Below, piece after piece: positions 14,875-23,249 of a DNA stretch of 36,752 bases. The DNA comes from Microcaldota archaeon. Its GTDB lineage: Archaea > Micrarchaeota > Micrarchaeia > Micrarchaeales > CABMGC01. The position numbers and the translations under genes are program-made. The notes under the pieces are model-generated. The model saw nothing but the letters and a program-made list of their open reading frames with translations. It had not been told where the DNA came from and made no database searches. The stretch is from contig JAJZKP010000008.1 in assembly GCA_021804105.1 (NCBI GenBank), positions 1 to 36,752 on the forward strand, written 5' to 3'. Every line of letters begins with the position of its first letter. The first letter of the stretch is position 1.

Positions 14875-17086
14875 TTTTGTGGTATTTCGCACTTATGAGA
14901 TAGATTCACTTCCTACAGAGATAGACCTTGAAGCCTTCCTCGGGGCCATGCTCGGCTCTCAGTTCATGCTCTGCCATGATTTTAAGGAAGGCAGGACATA
15001 CGTAGCATTCGAGGATGCTGATACGTATGTACGCATCAAGCACGCAGTGGCAGGCATAATCATGCACGAAGCAGGCATTGCAGGGCGCAGGCTCAATCAC
15101 CCCCGCTATGCCGTAGGATATTCTGCTACGCGGGTAGACAGGGACGGGAAAGTTTTGGAGATTTTTAGGGATCTTTACGGTATACTTTCGCATTCAGGCG
15201 CAATGTTTCTCGTGTCATTTGTTCCGGCTTCTACCGGGCAGGTAGACGCTGCAAGGCTTAGGGTCGAGGAAATGGCCAGCGGGAAGAGCATAAGGCTTAC
15301 CAGGAACCTCGGAAGTAGGAATGGATCGCCATCTGCGACAGATTCGATGCAGATGGAGCTTTTCTACGAATCTGATGAGAGAAGAATGTTGCTCTCTCTC
15401 CTCGAGTCTTTGAATGCTGCATCGATGAGGAACGGGATTGCTTATAGGATAAGCATTATCTTTGAGAACAATGACCAGGTCAACGAGTATATTAAGGCAA
15501 GGCTTTTCGTTTTCGAGAATCGTGGGATAAATGTTGGCTCGGTGAATGACGCATATGAGTTTGCAAAGCATGCGGATGCGCTTCCGCTCTCCCATTCGTG
15601 TGCTGCAGGATATCTCTCTTTCTCGGACCGAATAGACAGGCATGGCACTATCGCGACAAGATATGGCGGAGGCAACGGCGGCAACATTGAATTAGGAGAG
15701 TACCTGCATGGATCGGTTACAGGAAGGGGCGAGACCCTGCGCTTGGATTATAGAACCTTCAACCTCGGGACCATAATATCCGGGCTCCCCGGAACTGGAA
15801 AGACCGCAACTGCAATGAACTTGATAAGACAGCTTTCCAGGGAATCGGATGCAAGTATAGTGGTGCTATCCCCGACTGGCGAGTGGAACGCTTTTGGAAG
15901 AAGGGCAGGCGCCAGGATAATCAGGCTGTATGACGAGACTGTTAGGCTGAATTTCTTTAAGTGCGATTCCGAAATAAACATCGAGCGATTTTACGAAAAC
16001 CTGGCCATGCTCATAGCCTCGGCATCCAATGCTGGCCCATATAGGAATTCGTTGGAGAAGAGCCTGCTTTCTGCATTCAGGAAGTCTTATGCGTTTACAG
16101 TATCTCCGGATCCAGCTGAGGTCTACGCGTGCATTGAGAATGCAGTAATAGAGCAGCATGGCAAGAGGAGCAATGTTGGTGTTAAACTCACAAAGCACGG
16201 AGAGAATGTAATGGCCGCGCTGCAGAACCTCAGGCTGCTGCTGATGAATCCGCAGTTTGCATATTGCGACGGGGAAGACTTCTTGGGCCTGCTGAAAGCG
16301 GGAGTAATATTTGACCTGTCGCTGGTTAGCAACAGCATGAAGCCGTTCTTCTATGCGCTGATACTGAATCAGGTATACAGTTTTGCCGATATGCTAGACA
16401 CCAACGGCAATGATGAGCTCAGGATGCTGCTGTGCATCGAGGAGGCACAGCTGATGCTAGACAAGGAGGGTGAATCGGCAGCGACCCTTGACCTCGAGCA
16501 GCGAATACAGGACTTCAGGAAAAAAGGAATAGGGCTGATGCTCATAGCGCACAGCGTAACTGACATAAGTCCAGGAATAAGGCGGCTCTGCCAGACAAAG
16601 GTATATTTTAGGCAAAGTGCAGACGTGGCTAAGTACGCATGCGGCGATCTTGTCTTCGGCGAAGAGGAAGCCAGGCTGGTTACTGACAAGTTGAAGAGCC
16701 TGCCCCAGAGGAGGTGTGCTGTTAGCTACATTGCCATAGAAGACGGTATGCGTATGCCAAAGGGATCGGTATTTGTAGAGGCAATGTTTTCCCAAAGCCC
16801 TGAAGAAGCACAGCCAGAGGTAAAGATGAGCAAAAGGCGTGCCAAGGCAACTGCAATAACAGTGACAGAAAACGCAGCCCCTAGAGCTGGTGCAGCAATA
16901 CGAATGATTTACGTTGGCGAAACGGTATTTGAAGGGATGACTGATGCAAGAGGACGCGTAGTTGCGGAAGGGCTTCTGGAAGGCAGGACGTACAAGATGC
17001 TTGTGCTTGGCGCAAAGAGAAGCGAGACCAGGGAATTCTCTATAATTGGAGGCGTTGACACGGAACTGAAATGCGCGGAACCTTAG
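14867..17086 (+). CDS. VirB4/HerA-like secretion or DNA-transfer ATPase
   Basis: A 739-aa P-loop ATPase. Walker A is SGLPGTGKTA near residue 305 and Walker B LLCIEEAQLM near 522, followed by RKKGIGLMLIAHSVTDISPG (sensor-like strand), LCQTKVYFRQ and SLPQRRCAV. This arrangement, with a ~290-residue N-terminal domain, fits the VirB4/TraC/CedB branch of HerA-FtsK ATPases. Residues ~660-735 look like an added beta-sandwich of the carboxypeptidase-regulatory type (VFEGMTDARGRVVAEGLLEG, then TYKMLV), which is unusual for the family. The TTG at 14867 overlaps the previous gene by 8 nt; a GTG at 14879 is possible. It probably works at the inner face of the membrane with the two small proteins. Archaeal HerA for end resection is less likely because no NurA is adjacent. 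Confidence 0.82.
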   Translation: MADFVVFRTYEIDSLPTEIDLEAFLGAMLGSQFMLCHDFKEGRTYVAFEDADTYVRIKHAVAGIIMHEAGIAGRRLNHPRYAVGYSATRVDRDGKVLEIFRDLYGILSHSGAMFLVSFVPASTGQVDAARLRVEEMASGKSIRLTRNLGSRNGSPSATDSMQMELFYESDERRMLLSLLESLNAASMRNGIAYRISIIFENNDQVNEYIKARLFVFENRGINVGSVNDAYEFAKHADALPLSHSCAAGYLSFSDRIDRHGTIATRYGGGNGGNIELGEYLHGSVTGRGETLRLDYRTFNLGTIISGLPGTGKTATAMNLIRQLSRESDASIVVLSPTGEWNAFGRRAGARIIRLYDETVRLNFFKCDSEINIERFYENLAMLIASASNAGPYRNSLEKSLLSAFRKSYAFTVSPDPAEVYACIENAVIEQHGKRSNVGVKLTKHGENVMAALQNLRLLLMNPQFAYCDGEDFLGLLKAGVIFDLSLVSNSMKPFFYALILNQVYSFADMLDTNGNDELRMLLCIEEAQLMLDKEGESAATLDLEQRIQDFRKKGIGLMLIAHSVTDISPGIRRLCQTKVYFRQSADVAKYACGDLVFGEEEARLVTDKLKSLPQRRCAVSYIAIEDGMRMPKGSVFVEAMFSQSPEEAQPEVKMSKRRAKATAITVTENAAPRAGAAIRMIYVGETVFEGMTDARGRVVAEGLLEGRTYKMLVLGAKRSETREFSIIGGVDTELKCAEP

Positions 17087-18300
17087 CCATTGGCAAGCAA
17101 GGACTTCTGGTAGAGCGCCCTGCGCAGCAGGGAGCTGTTCTTTATCCATGAGCTAACAGGTATGTCCATCTTCGCAGATACAAACATCAGCGCCTGATGC
17201 AGGTTGTCAAGCGATACGGGCTCGGTCTTTAGCGTTGCCCTAACGTGCTCCCTTACATTCCACACACCTACAGGCATTATATAGCCGGGATGTGCCTCCC
17301 TGAGGATCACCACCTTGGCCTGGCCCTTCACCTTGTCCAGCAGTTCCGATGATGCAAGCCTTGCAGCGTAGTAGCATCCTCCGATCTCGGCGTACTTTGT
17401 CCTTCCTTCGAAGGGCTCGTATGAAGAATAAATGGCTATGTCTGGGTTGTTCTTATTCCAAGTGGTGTTTGGATACCACGCTTCCACCAGTTCATACTCC
17501 CAGGATCCGGGCAGCATCACTATTGCCCACCTATTGTCCAGTGCCTCGCTGTAGTATACCTTTACTGAGTCTATGGCTTCGTACTGCTTCACTTCCTTGA
17601 GCCGGTGCTTTCCCAAGGTATCGTCAACTGCGGTTATGCTCCAACGCGTAGGCACAAACTTCCTGCGCTTTGATGTTCCCAATATGCCCGCAGAGAGAGA
17701 CTTCTGGATCTTAGAGACCATTATGCCGCGCTCGTACAGCTCTATTATCGCATCCTTTGCAGGCAGAGCGGTATCACTGTACGCTTTCTCTATATGAGGA
17801 TTTGCCTTTATGTTGCCCAAGCTCATGTCCACCATCTTTGCGCTGGGCCCGTACGGTTGGCTGTTCTCGTCGAAGCTAACGCCGAGCTTTGGCCTGTGGA
17901 AGAGCTTCTCCTCCACGCCGCCATAATTGTCTGCCAGCGCAAGCTCCTTAAGCATCTCTTCTATCCTTCCATTGTCCGCTTTGGTTACTTTGGTACGGTA
18001 CATGCCGCGTATTAGCATGGAACGCATCTCTACTATCTTGGGTATTGACATGCCTATCCAACGTTCCGGCTCGCTCATTATTGAAGTGTCGCCGAATTGC
18101 GGAGGCACGAGAGGCCCGACATAGACGTTGGGATAGCCATGCCTTCCAACAAATATGTCCGGAGGTGAGGAGCCATAGACCTCATTGCTCTGCAACTTCT
18201 CGAGTGTCTTGAAGTTATAGTAGGCCTTAAGCATATACGGATTCTGCATGTTCTGGTAGACCTGATTTGTCCTCCGTATTGCGATGGTTTCTGCGGACAT
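17083..18300 (-). CDS. nreA: DNA repair protein NreA
   Basis: The 405-aa Nre-family protein (DUF650/DUF651) has the family segments PPDIFVGRHGYPNVYVGPLV, LFHRPKLGVSFDENSQPYGP, RRKFVPTRWSITAVDD and REAHPGYIMPVGVWNVREHV. NreA acts in DNA damage tolerance and binds PCNA in other archaea. No N-terminal zinc finger is present, as in NreA and unlike NreB. The C-terminus QKSLLANG retains Q-x-x-L but lacks the aromatic residues of a canonical PIP box. A TATA-like stretch at 18321-18335 lies ~30 nt upstream. The 3' end overlaps the converging ATPase gene by 4 nt. Confidence 0.93.
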   Translation of the reverse strand: MSAETIAIRRTNQVYQNMQNPYMLKAYYNFKTLEKLQSNEVYGSSPPDIFVGRHGYPNVYVGPLVPPQFGDTSIMSEPERWIGMSIPKIVEMRSMLIRGMYRTKVTKADNGRIEEMLKELALADNYGGVEEKLFHRPKLGVSFDENSQPYGPSAKMVDMSLGNIKANPHIEKAYSDTALPAKDAIIELYERGIMVSKIQKSLSAGILGTSKRRKFVPTRWSITAVDDTLGKHRLKEVKQYEAIDSVKVYYSEALDNRWAIVMLPGSWEYELVEAWYPNTTWNKNNPDIAIYSSYEPFEGRTKYAEIGGCYYAARLASSELLDKVKGQAKVVILREAHPGYIMPVGVWNVREHVRATLKTEPVSLDNLHQALMFVSAKMDIPVSSWIKNSSLLRRALYQKSLLANG

Positions 18301-18320
18301 GGTTTCCCAAATTGTTTGTC

Positions 18321-18335
18321 TTTTATATTATATAA
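18321..18335. promoter_or_regulatory. Shared divergent A/T box for nreA and nudix genes
   Basis: TTTTATATTATATAA serves as a TATA-like element on both strands. It lies ~28 nt before the nreA ATG at 18300 and ~44 nt before the nudix ATG at 18372. Confidence 0.5.
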
Positions 18336-18371
18336 ACCCGCACGGATGAATGTTTACTGCTGGTAGTTGCT

Positions 18372-18824
18372 ATGGAAAAGCGCAAGTATAGGGTCATCAA
18401 GGCAGACGGCATTGCCGCAATAATAATAAATGAGGGTAAGGTGCTGCTCTTCAAGAGGCGATCCCTTCCGTTCCTAAAGAATGCCGGGGCGTGGAGCTTT
18501 ATCCTAGGGCATAAGGAACGAGGAGAGAGCTATCTTCAGACAGCATACCGCGAGATAGGAGAGGAAGCTGGCATCGGCCAGGAACACCTTGACTTGCTTG
18601 GGAAGGGATTTGCTGTAACCCTGTTTGATGAAAAGAGAGGCATAAAATGGCGCAACGTTATGTTTATCTTTAGATCTGACACTGCATGCGTAAAGAAGGA
18701 CATTGAGAACGCTGCATTCAGGTGGGCTACGATAGAAGATATCAAGAGGCGGGAAAGATATACCAACATTTTTATGGCTGAAGAGCAGATTCTTAAGAAG
18801 CTAAGCGTGCATATAGATGGATAG
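18372..18824 (+). CDS. NUDIX hydrolase
   Basis: The 150-aa protein has a perfect Nudix box, G-x5-E-x7-REIGEEAGI, running from GHKERGE to EEAGI around residues 47-69. It hydrolyses a nucleoside diphosphate linked to another moiety; the substrate cannot be read from sequence. The frame around it (VLLFKRRSLPFLKNAGAWSF) is typical of housecleaning or (d)NTP-type members. It overlaps the following M24 peptidase gene by 8 nt and is divergent from nreA. Confidence 0.92.
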   Translation: MEKRKYRVIKADGIAAIIINEGKVLLFKRRSLPFLKNAGAWSFILGHKERGESYLQTAYREIGEEAGIGQEHLDLLGKGFAVTLFDEKRGIKWRNVMFIFRSDTACVKKDIENAAFRWATIEDIKRRERYTNIFMAEEQILKKLSVHIDG

Positions 18825-19911
18825 CAAGGCAATAAAGGATAGGGCAACAAGAGTGCTTGATGCAGCCAAGGTTGACAGGATACTGCTTGCCAACACAAAC
18901 TCTGAAGACCCAAACTTTGTTTACATAACGGATCTCATTGGAGGATTGTTTGAAGGCAACTTCCTTCTCATCAAGAAGGACAGCATAACGCTCTTTACAT
19001 CTCCGCTCGAATATGAGCTGGCCAGGGAGCAACTAGGCACGCGGATAGGCATAGTCAACCTTGACAGCCAGAAAAAGGTGGAGATGCTCGTAAAAGAGAT
19101 AAAGGGCAGGTCCGTTGGCATAAACGGCAACTTCCTGCCGTACAATAGTTACATGCGCATTAGGAAGAGAATGAAGATGCGAAAGGTAGTTGACGCATCA
19201 ACGGCATTCGAGAAGGCAAGGGAAGTAAAAGGCATATTGGAGATTTCCAGGATAAGGAAGGCCAATAGGATAACGAAGTTAGCAATAGCAGATGTACAGA
19301 AACGCCTTAAGGTAGGCATGACTGAGAAGGAAGCTGCAATGATGTTCGAGAATCGCATACTTGAGTTAGGTGCAGACGGAACTTCATTTGATTCGATAGT
19401 GTGCTTTGGGAGAAATGCTGCACTTCCCCACCACAGCCCAGATTCTACAAAGCTCAGATACGGGGACATGGTGCTTATGGATGTTGGAGTGAGGATAAGC
19501 AACTATTGCTCTGATGTAACACGAACCATGATATTCGGGAATGACAAGAAAAGAATAAGGGATTATGAGAGGAAGCAGAGGATAATAGATATAGTCAGGG
19601 AAGCTCAGGCTGCAGCAATAGCGGCAATAAAACCAGGCATTCTAGGAGAGAAACCACATATGATAGCGCAGAGCATTATAGACAATGCCGATAATGGAAG
19701 ATACAAGGGCACATTCATGCATGCGCTAGGCCACTCCATAGGCATTGAAGTGCATGATGGTTCAGGGAGATTCCTCTCTCCAGGATCCAAGCTTATGCTG
19801 AGGGAGGGTATGGTAAGCTCGGTAGAGCCTGGCATATACATACCCGGATTTGGCGGCGCAAGGATAGAGGATGATGTAGTAGTTACAAGAAATGGCGCCA
19901 TAATACTTTGA
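18817..19911 (+). CDS. M24-family metallopeptidase, Xaa-Pro dipeptidase-like
   Basis: The 364-aa protein has a creatinase-like N-terminal domain and a C-terminal pita-bread domain with all five metal ligands in order: Asp in LMDVGV, Asp in CSDVTRT, His in HALGHSIGIEVHD, Glu in SSVEPGIYIPG and Glu in ARIEDDV. These enzymes cleave Xaa-Pro dipeptides or remove N-terminal residues before proline in the cytoplasm. Length suits PepQ-type enzymes rather than methionine aminopeptidase, which lacks the N-terminal domain. The ATG at 18817 overlaps the nudix gene by 8 nt. A tRNA gene begins 7 nt after the stop. Confidence 0.92.
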   Translation: MDSKAIKDRATRVLDAAKVDRILLANTNSEDPNFVYITDLIGGLFEGNFLLIKKDSITLFTSPLEYELAREQLGTRIGIVNLDSQKKVEMLVKEIKGRSVGINGNFLPYNSYMRIRKRMKMRKVVDASTAFEKAREVKGILEISRIRKANRITKLAIADVQKRLKVGMTEKEAAMMFENRILELGADGTSFDSIVCFGRNAALPHHSPDSTKLRYGDMVLMDVGVRISNYCSDVTRTMIFGNDKKRIRDYERKQRIIDIVREAQAAAIAAIKPGILGEKPHMIAQSIIDNADNGRYKGTFMHALGHSIGIEVHDGSGRFLSPGSKLMLREGMVSSVEPGIYIPGFGGARIEDDVVVTRNGAIIL

Positions 19912-19918
19912 CCTTTAA

Positions 19919-19992
19919 GGGGAGTTCTGCTAGCTTGGTCAGGCTACCACCTTCGGGAGGTGGTGACCCGTGTTCAAATCACGGACTCCCCG
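19919..19992 (+). tRNA. tRNA-Pro (anticodon CGG)
   Basis: All four arms fold. Acceptor GGGGAGT (19919-19925) pairs with ACTCCCC (19985-19991), with discriminator G at 19992. The anticodon stem CCACC/GGTGG (19947-19951 with 19959-19963) closes the loop TTCGGGA with anticodon CGG at 19954-19956. The T-arm is CCGTG-TTCAAAT-CACGG. The D-stem has only three good pairs. G37 follows the anticodon as in other tRNA-Pro. CCA is not encoded. No intron. Confidence 0.93.
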
Positions 19993-20407
19993 TATTGTCT
20001 TTGGGGTTATATACAGAATTGACATTTTGAACACTTTCAGAGAATAGACTTATAGGTCTAAAGAGAATCACAGTCTAATATGCTGTAGAAACCAATAAAA
20101 AAGCCAATTCACGGATTATTCACACAGATTCCCCACATGCCCTTAGTTGTCCATTATTTGATATTTGAACTTTCGCACATAGCGTATATGCTGAAATAAC
20201 GTTTCCTGTTGCCGTGTGATGTTGCCTTGATGTCTTTCCTTGTACAGGATACTTACAGGACATACGTTCTTAGCCTATTCTACGTTTTTGTATGATGTCC
20301 AGACTTAAACTTATCCAGTGTGCATAAGATTGGGGTACTAACAGGGCAGATTTATAACTTTATATGGGCTGAGTATCACATTTGCAGTCAGCACTTTGGT
20401 GTACAGT
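19993..20407. other. Long intergenic region upstream of the Lrp-like gene
   Basis: No open frame or clear RNA is visible in these 415 nt. There are weak direct repeats TACAGGATA and TACAGGACA near 20244-20262. An imperfect inverted repeat joins GGACATAC (~20258) with GTATGATGTCC (~20292). A/T boxes at 20350-20365 (TTTATAACTTTATATG) probably belong to the regulator gene. It is unusually long for this compact window and may hold operator sites or a small RNA. Confidence 0.4.
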
Positions 20408-21427
20408 ATGAAAGAGTATAGCTACATAAAGAAGACCTTGCTGAGGGAGCTCAGCTCTGATTCCTCCTGTTCCATCACGGAGCTTGCCCACAGGATAAAG
20501 TGCTCAAGAAGTACAGTAATGAGTAATATGGAGTTTCTGGAAAGGGAATTTGGTATGCATTACACCATAGAGTTCAATAGAGAAGTCCTTGGGTTTGTAA
20601 AGAACCAGATAGTCTTAGTTAAGTTCGGGATAAAGCCAGAGAGAGAACAGGTAGAGGAGATCTTTGCTGGAAACAAGTTCCTGCCTTTTGTTGCAGAAAC
20701 GGTAGGTGATTTTGATATGCTTATAGGCATAGTGTATAATACTACAGACGAGTTCCTTCGTTGGAGAAGTAGGGCACTACACAAGCTACTCAGGTTCAGG
20801 CCGTCATTAAGGGCATCGTATGTTACAATGATCAATGCGGGTTTCCTGGCAATACCGAATGGGGTGCTGGAGAAGCTATCCTTGAACCTATTGGGACTTG
20901 ATTCGCTTGACACCAAGATAATACTGCAGCTAAATGAGAATGCACGGCTAACTAACATTAAAATAGCCGAGAAGCTCGAGGTAGATGTGGAGACTGTGCG
21001 ATACAGGATAAGGAAGATCCTTAAGACAAATCTCATAAGCAGATTCACGATAGTCCTGACAAAACCGCCTACACAATTCAATGTGGCGTTTGCGCTTGAC
21101 TACTCGCTTGGACCAAGCACTACTTCAGCATATTACAATAGCATGTCATATTACAAGAGCGTAGATGGAAAACTCCCAGTAGTGAACGCATTTCCATATC
21201 TTGCTGCGGTAAGTGGAAGGTATTACTTCTTCGGTATTGGCTGCTTCTATAGTGAGGAGGAGGCCGTGAGGAACGTGGTGCTAAAACACAAGGAGATCTT
21301 CAAAGATGACAACCTTGAGATGGCATATGCACGCATAACAAATGTTATATCTGGGTACCTTCCTATAAGAAACATGAACCAAGACAGAGGACTTACAGTA
21401 ATGGATATGGAGGGCCTCATTGGCTAA
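20408..21427 (+). CDS. Duplicated Lrp/AsnC-like transcriptional regulator
   Basis: The 339-aa protein seems to be two Lrp-like units in tandem. A first helix-turn-helix lies at ~5-55 (SITELAHRIKCSRSTVMSNM). A ligand-sensing-like alpha/beta segment follows (VLVKFGIKPEREQVEEIF to FDMLIGIVYNT). A second, clearer AsnC-type helix-turn-helix (LDTKIILQLNENARL, then IKIAEKLEVDVETVRYRIRK) lies around residues 160-215. A second sensing-like segment ends the protein. The ATG at 20408 has GGTG 6 nt upstream and is preferred to the TTG and GTG codons at 20396-20401. It is preceded by a 400-nt noncoding region. Targets are unknown. Confidence 0.78.
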   Translation: MKEYSYIKKTLLRELSSDSSCSITELAHRIKCSRSTVMSNMEFLEREFGMHYTIEFNREVLGFVKNQIVLVKFGIKPEREQVEEIFAGNKFLPFVAETVGDFDMLIGIVYNTTDEFLRWRSRALHKLLRFRPSLRASYVTMINAGFLAIPNGVLEKLSLNLLGLDSLDTKIILQLNENARLTNIKIAEKLEVDVETVRYRIRKILKTNLISRFTIVLTKPPTQFNVAFALDYSLGPSTTSAYYNSMSYYKSVDGKLPVVNAFPYLAAVSGRYYFFGIGCFYSEEEAVRNVVLKHKEIFKDDNLEMAYARITNVISGYLPIRNMNQDRGLTVMDMEGLIG

Positions 21428-21534
21428 AGTGGTGCCGTATCTGAAACCATACAAATACGTAAGAATTCTTTATTCATTGGTCACTATTCGGCTTTGTTTT
21501 AATATCTTATTTACAGACTAGACACAGGGGGATG

Positions 21535-21565
21535 CGGGGGCGTGCCTGTCGTGGGCAGGCCCCCG
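21535..21565. ncRNA. Very stable GC-rich hairpin upstream of thiL
   Basis: CGGGGGC (21535-21541) pairs with GCCCCCG (21559-21565). After one G-G mismatch, TGCCT (21543-21547) pairs with GGGCA (21553-21557), leaving the loop GTCGT. It sits in an A/T-rich intergenic region (21428-21631) that otherwise shows no gene. An AATATCTTATTT stretch (~21501-21512) lies ~25 nt upstream and could start a plus-strand transcript there. thiL has its own A/T box downstream (~21603-21612), so this may be a separate small RNA. It lacks the TPP riboswitch core motifs. Confidence 0.35.
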
Positions 21566-21631
21566 ATATAAGTTTGTTATAATTTGGTTCCTGCACGCAT
21601 GCTAATATAATTAAAGCACACATGTTGATGC

Positions 21632-22588
21632 ATGGCACTTAGGCTAGAGGATATCGGAGAACGTAGGTCGATAGAAGTCATGCGCAACATGTACCAGTAT
21701 TCATGGCCGGACGATGATTGCTATCACTTCATATCAGGAGGCAAGCATATGCTAATCACTACTGACTCAGTGATCCCGGATCGGCATCTTCCCAAGGAGG
21801 CCGACGTAAGAAGGATGGGGTATTTCTTTGCAGCCACTAACCTGAGCGACATTGCGGCTATGGGAGGCAAACCAAGGTATTTCATGACGGCATTGACTAT
21901 GCCCAGGCATACCAGCATTAAGTATCTAAAGGAACTTGAGAGAGGAATTAATAAGTGCCTGACTAGATACGGTGCACGGATGGTTGGAGGCGACTTAAAA
22001 GAAGGCAGCATTGCAATGACGGGAATAACAATAGGTGAAGCGGGGAAAGGTAGGCTTCTTCGTCGCGAAGGCACGCGAGTGGGTGATTTGCTCTGCGTTA
22101 CCGGTGAGCTGGGGAAGAACGCCTGCGCATACGAATTATGGAAGAGGCGCAGGACCAGGGAATGGGCAAACATCATGATTGAAGTTGAACCGCGTATACG
22201 CGAGGGTCGGATCATTGCAAGGGCAGGAGCCACAGCTGCTATGGACCTCTCTGATGGAGTCAACGCAGCAACATATCAGTTAGGCAAGATAAACGATTGT
22301 GGCTTTGAGATAGATTATTCGGCTTTGCCAGTACATAAACTTGCACGGAAGGTCAGCGCGCGTTTCGGGAGTTCCATCGAGTACCTTGCCCTTGACTTTG
22401 GCGGGGAATACGAACTGGCATTTACAATAAGCAGAAGAAACTTTGTTAAGTTGGCAGCGGAAATGGAACGACAGGGTATGCGTGTAACGGCCATTGGCAG
22501 GGCAACCAAGTCAGGCAGAATGTTAATAAAGAATGGCAAGCGAATTAAAATAAGCAGCAGGGGATATGAACACTTCCTGAGGATGTGA
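21632..22588 (+). CDS. thiL: Thiamine-monophosphate kinase
   Basis: Phosphorylates thiamine monophosphate to thiamine pyrophosphate with ATP. The 318-aa protein shows the ThiL/PurM-superfamily motifs TTDSVIPDRHLP, ATNLSDIAAMGGKP, MVGGDLKEG, AMDLSDGV and LDFGGEYELAF, with the metal-binding Asp residues. The ATG at 21632 is ~25 nt after the AATATAATTAAA box, fitting a leaderless message. thiE starts 6 nt after the stop, so the pair makes and activates thiamine phosphate. Both proteins start MALRL. Confidence 0.94.
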   Translation: MALRLEDIGERRSIEVMRNMYQYSWPDDDCYHFISGGKHMLITTDSVIPDRHLPKEADVRRMGYFFAATNLSDIAAMGGKPRYFMTALTMPRHTSIKYLKELERGINKCLTRYGARMVGGDLKEGSIAMTGITIGEAGKGRLLRREGTRVGDLLCVTGELGKNACAYELWKRRRTREWANIMIEVEPRIREGRIIARAGATAAMDLSDGVNAATYQLGKINDCGFEIDYSALPVHKLARKVSARFGSSIEYLALDFGGEYELAFTISRRNFVKLAAEMERQGMRVTAIGRATKSGRMLIKNGKRIKISSRGYEHFLRM

Positions 22589-22594
22589 TGGTAT

Positions 22595-23245
22595 ATGGCG
22601 CTTAGGCTACACGGCACTTACGGAATAACATCTGACAAATACAATGGACTTTCCCACTTGGATAGCGCGCGTGTATTCCTTGAAGGAGGGTTCAAGATCA
22701 TACAGTACAGGGGCAAAAGACCAGACGGAACAGAATTGCAGGTAAGAGAGCAGATAAAACAGGCTTTAGAGATAAAGGAGCTCTGCCGCAGTTACGGTGC
22801 AGCATTCATAGTCAACGACAGACTTGACGTAGCACTTGAAGTAGATGCCGATGGATTACACATAGGCCAGGATGACATTCCCATGAAGACTGCATCAAAA
22901 GCATTTAATGGTGTAATAGGCATCTCGGTGAGTACTGCAAAACAGGCCATGCTTGCAGAACATGATGGCGCATCATACCTTGGCGTGGGCACGATATTTC
23001 CAAGCGGTACAAAGAAAGAGGGCGAGCCCATAATAGGATTGGAAGGATTGGCAGACGTCTGCAGGCTTAGTCCGCTGCCTAAATTTGCTATAGGCGGCAT
23101 TGAAGTTAGTTTGCTGCCGTCTATTCGTAAGGCAGGTGCGGATGGTATTGCAGTAATATCTGCAGTGCTGCGCCACGAATCTGGCTACGAACGGGTAGCA
23201 GCGGCAAGAGAATTCGTAAGAAAATGGGCAGCGCTTGAAGTATAG
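22595..23245 (+). CDS. thiE: Thiamine-phosphate synthase
   Basis: Joins HMP-PP and thiazole phosphate to thiamine monophosphate. The 216-aa TIM barrel has YGITSDKYNGLSHLDSA, FKIIQYRGKRPDG (Q-Y-R-x-K as in family QLR.K), AAFIVNDRLDVALEVDADG, LHIGQDD, the phosphate site GVGTIFPSGTKKE, and FAIGGIE near the C-terminus. It is coupled to thiL (6-nt gap) and converges with the coiled-coil gene. HMP or thiazole synthesis genes are not in the window, so precursors may come from elsewhere in the genome or from salvage. Confidence 0.94.
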   Translation: MALRLHGTYGITSDKYNGLSHLDSARVFLEGGFKIIQYRGKRPDGTELQVREQIKQALEIKELCRSYGAAFIVNDRLDVALEVDADGLHIGQDDIPMKTASKAFNGVIGISVSTAKQAMLAEHDGASYLGVGTIFPSGTKKEGEPIIGLEGLADVCRLSPLPKFAIGGIEVSLLPSIRKAGADGIAVISAVLRHESGYERVAAAREFVRKWAALEV

Positions 23246-23249
23246 CAGG

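Noticed and set aside
16457-17149. 230-aa minus-strand frame opposite the VirB4-like ATPase
   Set aside because: It covers the conserved C-terminal ATPase coding region in antisense and is rich in Cys, His, Tyr and Phe, as usual for shadows.
21428-21631. TPP riboswitch upstream of thiL-thiE
   Set aside because: The conserved CUGAGA and ACCUGA core elements are absent and thiL appears nearly leaderless.
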